Of a stretch of DNA of 64,000 nt, positions 16,584 through 25,487 are shown piece by piece; the first letter of the stretch is position 1; each line of letters starts with the position of its first letter. A program made the translations under genes and the position numbers. Below the pieces are notes generated by a model. The model did no database searches. It saw only the letters and a list, made by a program, of their open reading frames with translations, and was not told the origin of the DNA. The stretch comes from Palsa-504 sp963753225 (GTDB lineage Bacteria; Actinomycetota; Actinomycetes; Streptosporangiales; Streptosporangiaceae): NCBI GenBank assembly GCA_963753225.1, contig CAVWBQ010000018.1:44622-108621 (forward strand), read 5' to 3'.

Positions 16584-18428
16584 TTACGCGCCGGGCGCGG
16601 ACTCGCTATCCCTCCTGGCCGGGGCGGGCTTGTCGCTGCTCATTCCCGGGGCGGGGGAGCGAAGGCCCGCTCCGTTCGGGACCATGGCGGCCGGACCGGT
16701 TACCGGCGGGACCTTGTCGTCGTAGTAGAACTGCTTGCCGCGCAGCAGCGAGACCAGCGCGCCGGTCAGCGACATGACCGCGGCCGCGGTGAACACGATG
16801 ACCAGGCCATGGTGGAACGGCGCCGAGATCAGGTGCGGGAAGAACTGCCTGCCGGTGAGGACCTGTACGTTGTGCGCGGGCAGGTGCTGCAGCACGCCGG
16901 ATGGCCTGAGCAGGTTCTGTATCGGGTTGTAGCCGAGCAGCGCGGCGAACAGCGTGCTGACCGGGGGCAGGTGGCTGACGTGCGAGGCTACCGCCGTAGG
17001 CACGCCCTGGGCGGTCAGGCCGCTGGTCAGCGTGCGGGGCAGGGTCGAGGCCAGCCCGGCGATCATCAGCGAGAAGAAGATGCCGATGGACAGGGCCATG
17101 CCGGAGTTCTGGAAGGTGGACCGCATGCCCGAGGCCGAACCCCGGTGCCTGGCCGGCACCGAGCTCATGATCGCGGAGGTGTTCGGCGAGGCGAACAGCC
17201 CGGAGCCGACCCCGTTGCCGAAGATCAGCAGCGCGAACACCCAGTAGGAGAAGTCCACCGGGAGCAGCATCAGCCCGACGAAGCAGAGAGCCGCCAGCAG
17301 CAGGCCGGAGGTGGCGAACAGCCGCTGCCCGTACCGGTCGGACAAGGTGCCCGAGATCGGCCCGGCGATCAGGAAGCCCGCGGTGAGCGGCAGCATGTAG
17401 ATCCCGGCCCACAGCGGGGTGACCGCGAAGTCGTAGCCGTGCTGTGGGAGCCAGATGCCCGCGAGCCAGATGACCAGCATGAACTGCAAACCGCCGCGGG
17501 CGATCGAGCCGAGCAGGCTGGCCGCGTTACCCGCCGTGAAGGCCCGGATCTTGAACAGGCTCATCTGGAACATCGGCTCGGCGATCTTCGTCTCGAAGAT
17601 GCAGAACGCGACCAGCACCGCGGCGCCGCCGATCAGCCCGCCGATGATCCAGGGGTTCGTCCACCCGGTCGCGTGCCCGCCATAGGGCTGAATCCCGTGG
17701 GTAATGGCGACCAGCAGCGCCCCCAGGCCCAGCACGAACATGATGTTCCCGACCCAGTCGATCCTGGCGCGCCTGGTGGTCGCGATCTCGCGCAGGCTCC
17801 TGTACGCCCAGACGGTGCCGAACAGCCCGATCGGCACGTTCACCCAGAACACCAGGCGCCAGTCCACCGCAGCCAGCAGGCCGCCCAGCAGCAGCCCGAC
17901 GAACTGCCCGGAGATCCCGGCGATCTGGTTGATGCCCAGGGCCATGCCGCGCTTGTTGGCCGGGAAGGCGTCGGTCAGGATCGCGGCCGAGTTCGCCATC
18001 AGCATCGCCCCGCCGAAGGCCTGCACGAACCGCCATCCGATCAGCCACATCGCCCCGCCCGAGCCGGTCAGCGGGTCGAGCGACAGCGCGATCGAGGCCA
18101 GCGTGAAGACAACGAAGCCCAGGTTGTAGATCTTCACCCGGCCGAACATGTCGCCCAGCCGTCCCAGCGTCACCACACACACCGACTGGACGAGCAGGTA
18201 CCCGAGGATCATCCACAGCAGGTAGGTGATGTTGCCGGGGGCGAGCGGGTTCAGGCCGATGCCGCGGAAGATGGCGGGCATCGCGATGATCACGATCGAG
18301 GCGTCGATCGTCGCCATCGTCATGCTCAGCGTGGTGTTGGACAGGGCGATCCACTTGTACCGTCCCGCCTGCCCGCCGTTGGCCGCGGTTGAGCCGTTCA
18401 CGTGTCCCGAGTCAACGCTTTGCCGCAC
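16584..18428 (-). CDS. MFS exporter, DHA2/EmrB-QacA family
   Basis: A 614-aa 14-TM MFS antiporter. Key motifs are MATIDASIVIIAMPAIFRGIG (TM1), GRLGDMFGRVKIYNLG (loop 2-3), GWRFVQAFGGAMLMAN and GISGQFVGLLLGGLLA. A large extracytoplasmic loop lies before the last helices (residues about 470-540). The C-terminal tail is Pro/Ala-rich. The GTG at 18428 lies 8 nt after a TAGACT box with no ribosome site, indicating a leaderless start. It likely exports a drug or small metabolite. Confidence 0.92.
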   Translation of the reverse strand: MRQSVDSGHVNGSTAANGGQAGRYKWIALSNTTLSMTMATIDASIVIIAMPAIFRGIGLNPLAPGNITYLLWMILGYLLVQSVCVVTLGRLGDMFGRVKIYNLGFVVFTLASIALSLDPLTGSGGAMWLIGWRFVQAFGGAMLMANSAAILTDAFPANKRGMALGINQIAGISGQFVGLLLGGLLAAVDWRLVFWVNVPIGLFGTVWAYRSLREIATTRRARIDWVGNIMFVLGLGALLVAITHGIQPYGGHATGWTNPWIIGGLIGGAAVLVAFCIFETKIAEPMFQMSLFKIRAFTAGNAASLLGSIARGGLQFMLVIWLAGIWLPQHGYDFAVTPLWAGIYMLPLTAGFLIAGPISGTLSDRYGQRLFATSGLLLAALCFVGLMLLPVDFSYWVFALLIFGNGVGSGLFASPNTSAIMSSVPARHRGSASGMRSTFQNSGMALSIGIFFSLMIAGLASTLPRTLTSGLTAQGVPTAVASHVSHLPPVSTLFAALLGYNPIQNLLRPSGVLQHLPAHNVQVLTGRQFFPHLISAPFHHGLVIVFTAAAVMSLTGALVSLLRGKQFYYDDKVPPVTGPAAMVPNGAGLRSPAPGMSSDKPAPARRDSESAPGA

Positions 18429-18436
18429 GTTAACCC

Positions 18437-18467
18437 AGTCTACAGCGAATCACTTGCTTGATGGCAA
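18437..18467 (-). promoter_or_regulatory. Leaderless promoter of the DHA2 exporter
   Basis: Minus strand -35 TTGCCA (18462-18467), 19-nt spacer, -10 TAGACT (18437-18442), then 8 nt to the GTG start at 18428. Confidence 0.5.
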
Positions 18468-18489
18468 CTATCTTCTCCGGGCTGCCGCC

Positions 18490-19119
18490 TCAGGGTGCGA
18501 ACTGCCCGCCGTCGGCCGGGTCATCCGGGGCGGCGGGCGTCCGCTCGACGATGTAGTACACGGCGACCGCGGCGATCAGCACGAAGGAGGCGACGTCGCT
18601 GAACAGCGCGATCACGATGGCGGCTACGTAGACCAGCCCGCCGCCGACGAACCGCACCCGGGCCGGCCAGTGCCGCTCTGGCGGCAGCGGCTGCTCCACG
18701 CGGTGGCCGTGCAGCGTCCACTCGAAGATCGAGCCGAAGCCGACCGACATGCCGAGGAAGACCCCGCCGTAGAGCATCATCGCGACCTGCGTGTTCCAGT
18801 CATGCCGGGAGAAGTAGTCCGCCACGTTCGCGGTGGCGAACGGGATCAGCACCACGAACAGGAGCAGGACCAGGTTGAGGAAGAGCAGCGTCCGGTCCAC
18901 CTTGACGATGGACCGGACCAGCACGTGGTGGTTGACCCAGACGATGCCGATCATGAAGAAGCTGATCAGGTAGGCGAGGAACGCCGGCCATTTCTCGTGC
19001 AGCTGGTCGGTCAGGGAACCATGCCCGGCGGGCCCGGCCACGGTGAGGTCGAGCGCGAGCAGCGTGATGGCCACGGCGAAAACGCCGTCGCTGAACGCCT
19101 CGAGCCTGGACCGGTCCAT
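18490..19119 (-). CDS. TMEM175-family potassium channel-like protein
   Basis: A 209-aa six-TM protein. The N-terminus MDRSRLEAFSDGVFAVAITLLALDL contains the FSDGVFAIAITL-type signature of TMEM175/DUF1211 channels, where hydrophobic residues of helix 1 form the potassium gate. The length matches bacterial single-repeat members, which form tetramers. It lies 15 nt downstream of the DUF1003 gene on the same strand, so both may be one unit. Confidence 0.92.
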   Translation of the reverse strand: MDRSRLEAFSDGVFAVAITLLALDLTVAGPAGHGSLTDQLHEKWPAFLAYLISFFMIGIVWVNHHVLVRSIVKVDRTLLFLNLVLLLFVVLIPFATANVADYFSRHDWNTQVAMMLYGGVFLGMSVGFGSIFEWTLHGHRVEQPLPPERHWPARVRFVGGGLVYVAAIVIALFSDVASFVLIAAVAVYYIVERTPAAPDDPADGGQFAP

Positions 19120-19134
19120 CAGCCTCCCCAGTCT

Positions 19135-19755
19135 TCAGCTGGCCGCGGGTTCCGGATCGACCTTGGCCAGGATCTGGTCCACGCAGTCCTGGATGCGCCG
19201 CTGCCGGCCCGGCATGTCCTTGCTGGCGAAGTTGTCCAGAATGGCCAGCACGCGGTCCTGGCCGTTCAGGATGTCGAGCTGCTGCTTGGCCATCTCGTGC
19301 AGCGCGATCAGGGTCTCGTGGTCGGCGAGGGCACGGCGGTCGCTGGCGGCCTGCGCCCGGTTGGCGCTGACCTGCAGCGAGACCATGATGGACAGCTGCG
19401 GCAGGTTCAAGATGGTGAGCAGCAGGGGCCACGGCGTCTTGTCGAACCCGACGATATTGCCGAGGAACAGCCAGAGCACGATGCCCGTGGTGATGCCGAT
19501 GAACACGTACATCGAGCCGCAGAACTTGTTCACCACGTCCGCGATCCGGTCCAGCAGGCTGGTCCCGCGGACGTGCTGGGACAGCACCAGCTTGGGCTTG
19601 TGCTCTTCCGGGTTCTCCCTGATCTTCAGCGCGCGCTCGCGGACGTGCGCGGTGGCCTCCTCGATCGCGCGCAGTGCGGCCGCGTCGGTGTGCGGGCGCG
19701 GGACACGGGGCGAGTCGGCGGCCTGGGTCTCAGCAGGTGAGATTGTCTCGGTCAT
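19135..19755 (-). CDS. DUF1003 domain membrane protein
   Basis: A 206-aa protein. ATG 19755 follows GGAGG by 7 nt; a longer frame to 19803 has no site. DUF1003 features: VVNKFCGSMYVFIGITTGIVLWLFLGNIVGFDKTPWPLLLTILNLPQLSIMVSLQVSANRAQAASDRRA, i.e. two TM helices with the N-R-Q motif, then a cytosolic helix. The N-terminal 60 residues are soluble and charged. It is probably co-transcribed with the TMEM175-like gene. Function unknown. Confidence 0.9.
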   Translation of the reverse strand: MTETISPAETQAADSPRVPRPHTDAAALRAIEEATAHVRERALKIRENPEEHKPKLVLSQHVRGTSLLDRIADVVNKFCGSMYVFIGITTGIVLWLFLGNIVGFDKTPWPLLLTILNLPQLSIMVSLQVSANRAQAASDRRALADHETLIALHEMAKQQLDILNGQDRVLAILDNFASKDMPGRQRRIQDCVDQILAKVDPEPAAS

Positions 19756-19880
19756 CGTGATCCTCCGTGCTGGCAGGCGCCGATGGCCCGCCGTGACCAG
19801 CAACTAGCGACTGCCACAACCTAGCGCTCTTTCCTGGAAACCGGCGTGCGTGTCCGGCCAGGCTCTTAGGTGGCGCAGCC

Positions 19881-20825
19881 CTACTCCGTGGTGAACCAGC
19901 GGTCAGCCAGCGAGGCGAGTGTCGGGCGACCTGGTCCGGGCAGCTTCCGCAGCCAGGTGGTGAGGTTGCTATGTCTGTGCAGGATGGCCCAGGCGAGCAG
20001 GCGCTGGCGAAAGTCGCGGTCGAGCTGGCCGCGGGTGTAGCCGTAGGCGGTCAGCACCCGGCGCAGGAAACGGCTGTCACCCCTGGACATGTGGATTCCG
20101 ACCGCGACGAACTCGTATTCGCGGGTGCCGCGGATGGCGTTGTCAAAGTCGACCAGCCCGGACAGCCGCCACGCCCCGCCGTGAGCCTGGACAGCCAGCA
20201 GGTGAGGACGCCTGATCTCGGTATGCAGCAGCACCGGCGGACCAGATCCGAGCGCGACATCATCAAGGAAACCGGGAAGCTGGTCCGCCCATGCCGGCGG
20301 CAGGCACAATTCGCGATGTCGTGCGGCGTAGCTGTTCCGCCGGGCCGCGACGAAAGCCGTCCAATCGTCGGGCCACCAGTTCTCAACCAGGGGCGGGGAC
20401 ACCTTGTGCATCGCCGCGATCGTCTCGCCGAGGTGATCCGCGAGATGATACCGCTCCCTATTGGGGATCTGGTTCCACGCGATATCGAGCCGTACGCCAG
20501 GCAGGCGGCTCATCAGGACATATCCCCAGCCATCGTGTTCCCCGGCGGCGTGCACCAGCGGTGTGGGGGTGGGCAGCTTCCCCTGGACGGCGGCCAGGAC
20601 ATCTGTTTCGAGCCTGCATTTCGCCAGGGACGTCGGGGGGAACAACTTGAGAACCAGATCACCGGCCGCGTATACCGGCCGCGAACCGCGTGCGAACCGC
20701 GACAAGCCGGGGGTATTCACGCCGAGCAGCCGGCACAGTTGATCAACTCCGGGACGCAGCGCCGCCTCGTCTTTGCAGACGACCCGGGCAACGTCACGCG
20801 TATAGGCCGCCGGCAGCACAGCCAT
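19881..20825 (-). CDS. Aminoglycoside phosphotransferase (APH)-like kinase with altered catalytic loop
   Basis: A 314-aa APH-superfamily protein with a GGAGG site before the ATG. The N-lobe includes a probable ATP Lys at K60 (DLVLKLF) and a hinge region GYVLMSRLPG. The catalytic loop is LLHTEIRRPHLL (H201-T-E203...H208) instead of the usual HGDxxxxN, while the metal-binding DFD is present (VDFDNA, 226-228). The base Asp is thus Glu and the Asn is His, so activity or substrate may differ from classical resistance kinases. It stands alone between DUF1003 and the AT-richer island. Confidence 0.8.
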   Translation of the reverse strand: MAVLPAAYTRDVARVVCKDEAALRPGVDQLCRLLGVNTPGLSRFARGSRPVYAAGDLVLKLFPPTSLAKCRLETDVLAAVQGKLPTPTPLVHAAGEHDGWGYVLMSRLPGVRLDIAWNQIPNRERYHLADHLGETIAAMHKVSPPLVENWWPDDWTAFVAARRNSYAARHRELCLPPAWADQLPGFLDDVALGSGPPVLLHTEIRRPHLLAVQAHGGAWRLSGLVDFDNAIRGTREYEFVAVGIHMSRGDSRFLRRVLTAYGYTRGQLDRDFRQRLLAWAILHRHSNLTTWLRKLPGPGRPTLASLADRWFTTE

Positions 20826-20919
20826 GAGTTATAGCCTCCCTGTTTGCGGCCCGGGCCACGCCCTCACGTCGGTGCAGAAAAGACGATGGCCGTCAGCGAG
20901 ATGACACGTTCCCGCCGGT

Positions 20920-21825
20920 CTAACCATTCGCGCCGTCCGGGCGAGCCGGGCTGCCTGCTGAGGCTTCCGCTTCATTTATACGCTTGATGTATTCTTTTCC
21001 TCGTGGTGTTATATATAGGTAAGAACCCAGATCGAATGGCTGCGGCACGCGCCGCAACTTGCCGATCCTGTCCTTGTTCCCTTGTGGATCCATCTTTTGT
21101 TCGATGAGGCCTATGTCGCGGATACGGCGCAACTCCCTCAGCAGCGCATCAGTATACCTATAGTTGGTAGCAGTGTGATCCGCCAGCTTATTCAGATGCT
21201 TCCTCTCCAACGCCGTCACGAGCGATGCCAGTATGAGTTGTATATCATTAAGATTCTCGGTATGATTTTCTTGGGTCTCCTTGAGCTCCTTGATCTGGCC
21301 TTGCAGTTTGACGCTCAGGCCGCCGACTCCGAATTCCTGAACATTACTCAGCACCTGCGGTCGTATCAGGATGGCGACTATTACCAGCCCAACGACAATC
21401 ACAACCAGGTTGGCTACGCTGATCTGGCGGCTTGCCGAAATCGTTCCCGTAACGATGAGGCCAATATAGGCGCCGACTAGGATAAGCAGCGCTGCTCCAG
21501 CGGCAAAGCGAAATATCGGCCATTTATTCGGCGGTGACGGCGTCACGGACCGTTCAATTTCGACTTCGACCTTGGCGCCGTCCGCAAAAAGTTTCGGGAA
21601 ATTCTCCCCGGCTTCCCTGAACCGGCCCGCGTTCATGAATGCCATGAAGGCTTCCTGCTCTGATATAACCTGACCCGCAGGACGACGGGAATCTTTGCGA
21701 ACCCAGATTTCGTCTTCTGATTTATAGTACTTTGCTCCTGGCACGTGGACCTTGGCAGTGACCTTGCCCAAGTCGATGTACATGCGGCCATCGCCGACGG
21801 GCAGCAATTTCATGGACGAAAGCAT
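20920..21825 (-). CDS. Two-TM protein with coiled coil and winged-helix-like C-terminus
   Basis: A 301-aa protein in visibly AT-richer DNA than its neighbours. Order: soluble N-domain (1-95), TM1 (about 103-127), TM2 (about 137-155), coiled coil (about 172-205, LQGQIKELKETQENHTENLNDIQ), then a winged-helix-like region (about 208-283: LNKLADHTATNYRYTDALLRELRRIRDIGLIEQK … YLYITPRGKEYIKRI). ATG 21813 is an alternative start. It is divergent from the CotH-type kinase gene across 351 bp. No family recognised; the layout suggests a membrane-anchored sensor or effector. Confidence 0.7.
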   Translation of the reverse strand: MLSSMKLLPVGDGRMYIDLGKVTAKVHVPGAKYYKSEDEIWVRKDSRRPAGQVISEQEAFMAFMNAGRFREAGENFPKLFADGAKVEVEIERSVTPSPPNKWPIFRFAAGAALLILVGAYIGLIVTGTISASRQISVANLVVIVVGLVIVAILIRPQVLSNVQEFGVGGLSVKLQGQIKELKETQENHTENLNDIQLILASLVTALERKHLNKLADHTATNYRYTDALLRELRRIRDIGLIEQKMDPQGNKDRIGKLRRVPQPFDLGSYLYITPRGKEYIKRINEAEASAGSPARPDGANG

Positions 21826-22176
21826 AATCCTGCCCGCCCCACTAGTCGAGCATGATCAGCCGGGCCCTGATCCATTTGCCGACCCGGATACGAAAAAAGG
21901 TGTCAAAACGCCCATAACTGCCGACCCGGCACTTTAGTTACTTGCCTCTCGGCTGGCTAAACACGCCCCATCACGTTGACGATTCCCGTCCACCCGCCTG
22001 CCGTGGCCGCGGGTGTCGATGGCGTTTTAGCTGGCGCCTCTAGTGCAAGGTGGAGACGGCCGCCGATCCGATTGTGGAAACCTGAATTGACTGATATGCC
22101 AGCAAGCAGGCCACTCGCCATTGTGCCAGGGACCCGAGATGACGATGGGCACCGGCCCAGGTCAGAGGAGACTGTC
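21826..22176. other. Intergenic region between the divergent island genes
   Basis: A 351-bp non-coding stretch between the two-TM/winged-helix gene and the CotH-type gene. On the plus strand TTGTGG (22072-22077), N17, TATGCC (22095-22100) is a weak candidate promoter for the CotH-type gene. A minus-strand TTGACA occurs at 21901-21906 without a convincing -10. No RNA gene or repeat was seen. Confidence 0.35.
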
Positions 22177-23928
22177 ATGCACGAGATCACCATGGACCGG
22201 GACCGGTTCCTCAAGCTGTTCAAGGGCCGCGCGATGATACTGACTCAGCTTCCACCCGGATACGGCAGGGAGCTGGCGAGCAGGGTCAGTGAAGCATCGG
22301 GCCGCTGTGATGTCTCGCTGCGGACGACGGCCGAGCACCTAGCGCTCTTCGAACTGCTCCGGGAGGATGCTGGTATCGCTCCCCCTGCCGGGGAACTGGC
22401 GCTGCGTGATGAGCGCGGGCAGCCGACGGCCGCAGGCCGGGCGATCGAGGATTATGTCCGGGCCGCGCAGGGGATGGATGAGTTCTTTGACGCTGAGATG
22501 TACCTGGTCCGCGTGACTGGCCCTCAGATTCCGCGCCGGATACCCGAACGCCCGCTCACGTCGGCCGGTAACTACCTGCTTGAGTTGTGGCGCACCGATC
22601 CTGAGGACCCCAGGTGCATTCCCCCGCCCGGCGGCGAGGGGGTCCTCTTCAGCACCTCGCAGTTCTCGCTCCGCAACTGCGGGAACCGGGCACGACGTGC
22701 CCCGAAGCCATCCTGGCGAGTCGACCTGCAGACGCCGGGAGGTGGCGTCGGTTGCCTGAACGGCATGGCCCGTATCAGGCTCACCGCGATGTATAACGAT
22801 CCTTCTCAGATGCGCGAGGCGCTGGCCTGGCGCCTCTTCAGGCAGGCGGGCGTGCCATCGCCGCGTCACACCTACGCCAAGCTAGCCTTTGATGCCGCCT
22901 ACCGCGGTCTTTTCTTGGTCATCGAACACATCGACAAGAGGTTCCTGAAGGATCGCTTCGGGAAGAATCACCAGGGCAACCTCTACAAGGCGCGCTGCGG
23001 CGACATCGGGTGCGCAACTCTTGAGTACAGGACCGGGACAGGTGGCGATGACACGGGGTCACAGTATTTCATTCCCGGAGCTGATCGTCACACGTACCGG
23101 CTGCAAACTAACAAGAACGATCCCGGGAAAAATTCCTACGATGATCTCGCCTGCCTGATCAGGACGATCAACGGGATCGGGCTGCCGGGCGGCCCGGGAC
23201 GATTTGACACAGACGCCTACCGCGAGTCGATGGATCAGATCATGAATACCCGCGCATTCCTCAGGTGGGCAAGCGTCAATATCCTGCTGGGTGGCTGGGA
23301 TACCTATTTCGCCACCCCGTCTAACTACTTCCTGTACAACTCGGGACGCGAGGGGGCGCAGAATGATTTCATCGCGGCACCTTACTTCCATTTCATTCCA
23401 TGGGACTATGATAATTGCCTGGGTGTTGATTACTTCGGGGTGCGCTGGCAATACGCCAACATTCTCGACTGGCCGAGCAGCACGATCCCTTACTGGAAGA
23501 ACCGGAGGTCCTCCAGGATCCCGCTGGTGCAGAACCTGCTGAGTAATCGCGACTACCTGCAGTACTATGCAGATCACATGGAATATGTGCTTGATGCCCT
23601 ATTCAGCCCCAGAAAGATTGCCGCACAGATCGGCGGGGAATTTGACGGCGGCCTGTGGGACCGGGTCCGCCAGGCAGCCTATCTCGAATCGGATACTCCC
23701 GACGGGCGGCCTTTCACCGGCCGGAAGTTCAGCAACCACGAGGTATATCGGAATGGATGCCTTCAGGGCGAAGTACGACATGGAAAGGCGAAAATCGAGG
23801 GCATCGTGCACTATGTGCGAATGCGGCGTGACAGCGCACGAGCCCAACTGAAACAGCTAAGGCAGACAATTCCATCCTCCGCCGATAGTGCAAGCTTCCC
23901 GGCCGCAATGGAACCGCTGCCGCGCTAG
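22177..23928 (+). CDS. CotH-type protein kinase
   Basis: A 583-aa protein of the CotH kinase family (atypical kinases that phosphorylate spore-coat or extracellular proteins). ATG 22177 follows GAGGAG by 6 nt; the longer frame to 21976 has no site. Family blocks are RIRLTAMYNDPSQMREALAWRLFRQAGVPSPRHTYAKL (about 199-236; the Lys/Arg and helix region), GLFLVIEHIDKRFLKDRFG (about 245-263), GNLYKA, and FHFIPWDYDNCLG (about 404-416), with the metal-binding Asp pair. The first 150 residues are a non-family N-domain. No signal peptide is seen, so it appears cytosolic, unlike coat kinases. Base composition suggests acquisition. Confidence 0.85.
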   Translation: MHEITMDRDRFLKLFKGRAMILTQLPPGYGRELASRVSEASGRCDVSLRTTAEHLALFELLREDAGIAPPAGELALRDERGQPTAAGRAIEDYVRAAQGMDEFFDAEMYLVRVTGPQIPRRIPERPLTSAGNYLLELWRTDPEDPRCIPPPGGEGVLFSTSQFSLRNCGNRARRAPKPSWRVDLQTPGGGVGCLNGMARIRLTAMYNDPSQMREALAWRLFRQAGVPSPRHTYAKLAFDAAYRGLFLVIEHIDKRFLKDRFGKNHQGNLYKARCGDIGCATLEYRTGTGGDDTGSQYFIPGADRHTYRLQTNKNDPGKNSYDDLACLIRTINGIGLPGGPGRFDTDAYRESMDQIMNTRAFLRWASVNILLGGWDTYFATPSNYFLYNSGREGAQNDFIAAPYFHFIPWDYDNCLGVDYFGVRWQYANILDWPSSTIPYWKNRRSSRIPLVQNLLSNRDYLQYYADHMEYVLDALFSPRKIAAQIGGEFDGGLWDRVRQAAYLESDTPDGRPFTGRKFSNHEVYRNGCLQGEVRHGKAKIEGIVHYVRMRRDSARAQLKQLRQTIPSSADSASFPAAMEPLPR

Positions 23929-23954
23929 CCCGGATCAGGTGCTGCTGCTCGTAA

Positions 23955-23960
23955 TAGTCT
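23955..23960 (+). promoter_or_regulatory. -10 box of a leaderless promoter for mftF
   Basis: TAGTCT ends 6 nt before the GTG start at 23967 and no Shine-Dalgarno lies between. Confidence 0.45.
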
Positions 23961-23966
23961 TAGCAC

Positions 23967-25487
23967 GTGCCGAGGGGAACGAGCCAGCGGGAGCCGGGTG
24001 GCGTGGCGGCCCTGGCCGGGCAGGGGCCGGCCGACGAGCTGGTTCCGGCGGGATTCCGGCTGCGGCCCGACCCGCGCACGCGCACGCTGGCCGACGGGAT
24101 GGTGATCACGGGCGGTTACCCCACCCGGGTGCTGCGGCTCAGCCCGGCCGGGGCGCGGCATGTGGCCGGCTGGTGGGCGGGCACGCCGGTGCCGGGCAAC
24201 GCGAAGGCCCGCGCGCTGGCCCGCCGCCTGCTCGACACAGGGATCGCGCATCCCATGCTGAAGCCGGACCCGGCGGGCAGGCCGGAGGTGACGGTGGTCA
24301 TCCCGGTCCGCGACCGGCACGCCGAACTGGCCCGCTGCCTGGCCGGGCTGAGTGACGTGCAGCGGGTGATCGTGGTGGACGACGGCTCACGGGACCCTGA
24401 CGCGATCCGGAGGGCGGCGGCCGCGGCCGGGGCCAGCGTGGTGCCGCGCCCGGTCAACGGCGGGCCCGCCGCGGCCAGGAACACCGGCCTGGCCGCGGCG
24501 CAGACGCCGCTGGTGGCGTTCCTCGACTCCGACTGCGTGCCAGAACCCGGCTGGCTGGACGCGCTGCTGCCGCACTTCGCCGATCCCGCGGTGGGCGCGG
24601 CCGCTCCGCGCATCGTCCCGCACGAAGCCGGGCGCACCTGGCTAGCGCGGTACGAGGGATCCAGCTCCACCCTGGACATGGGCCGCCGGGCCAGCATCGT
24701 CCGGCCGGGATCGCGGGTGCCCTACGTACCCGGCGCCGCACTGGTGGTCCGCAAGGAGGCCGCCGGGACCGGTTTCGCCGAGGACATGCAGGTGGGGGAG
24801 GACGTCGACTTCGTTTGGCGGCTGGGCGCGTGCGGCTGGCGGGTGCGTTACGAGCCCGCGGCCGCCATGGGGCACCAGCACCGGGTTCGGCTGCGCGAGT
24901 GGTTCGCCCGGCGCAAGGATTACGGTACGTCCGCGGCCGCCCTTGAACTCCGGCATCCCGGCGCGGTCCGCCCGCTTTACGCCTCGGCGTGGACCGCGGC
25001 GGCCTGGCTGGCGGCGGCGCTCGGCCATCCGGAGGCCGGGGCCGTGGTCACCGGCACCGGCACCGCCCTGCTGGCCCGGCGGCTGGCCCAGGTCACCGGC
25101 GAGGCCTGGCCCCGCCCGCCCGGCTCGGCCGCGTGGAGAATGGCCGTCAGCCAGGCCGCCGGCGGGACGCTCGCCGCGGGCCGCCCGCTGGGCAGCGCGA
25201 TCTCCAGGACGTGGTGGCCGGTGGCGCTGCCGGCCGCGATGGCAGTGCGCCGGCTACGGCTGCCGCTGGCCGCGCTGGTGCTGGCGCCGCCGCTGCTGGA
25301 CTGGCTGGATCGAAGGCCGCCGCTCGACCCGGCGCGGTACGTGGCCGCCCGGCTGCTCGACGACGCCGGGTACAGCGCGGGGGTATGGCAGGGGTGCGTG
25401 GAACGACGGACCGTTCGGCCCCTGCTACCGGTGCTGCGCGGGCGGGACCGTCATTTATGCGCTGTCATTTATGCAGGCCCCGGCTGA
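23967..25487 (+). CDS. mftF: Mycofactocin biosynthesis glycosyltransferase MftF
   Basis: A 506-aa protein with the MftF layout: an N-terminal PqqD-like region (about 25-95, FRLRPDPRTRTLADGMVITGGYPTRVLRLSPAGARHV), then a family 2 glycosyltransferase (about 108-330, VTVVIPVRDR…VIVVDDGS…NGGPAAARNTGLAAA…VAFLDSDCVPEPGW…GEDVDFVWRL). MftF adds oligoglucose to the mycofactocin redox cofactor. The tail of about 150 residues is hydrophobic in part. It converges on mftD with a 23-bp overlap, instead of lying in one mftABCDEF operon as in mycobacteria. Confidence 0.9.
   Translation: MPRGTSQREPGGVAALAGQGPADELVPAGFRLRPDPRTRTLADGMVITGGYPTRVLRLSPAGARHVAGWWAGTPVPGNAKARALARRLLDTGIAHPMLKPDPAGRPEVTVVIPVRDRHAELARCLAGLSDVQRVIVVDDGSRDPDAIRRAAAAAGASVVPRPVNGGPAAARNTGLAAAQTPLVAFLDSDCVPEPGWLDALLPHFADPAVGAAAPRIVPHEAGRTWLARYEGSSSTLDMGRRASIVRPGSRVPYVPGAALVVRKEAAGTGFAEDMQVGEDVDFVWRLGACGWRVRYEPAAAMGHQHRVRLREWFARRKDYGTSAAALELRHPGAVRPLYASAWTAAAWLAAALGHPEAGAVVTGTGTALLARRLAQVTGEAWPRPPGSAAWRMAVSQAAGGTLAAGRPLGSAISRTWWPVALPAAMAVRRLRLPLAALVLAPPLLDWLDRRPPLDPARYVAARLLDDAGYSAGVWQGCVERRTVRPLLPVLRGRDRHLCAVIYAGPG
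25450..25477. repeat. 14-bp tandem duplication spanning the mftD stop codon
   Basis: GTCATTTATGCGCT (25450-25463) and GTCATTTATGCAGG (25464-25477) share their first 11 bases. The second copy contains the mftD stop codon (25465-25467, minus strand). Confidence 0.75.
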
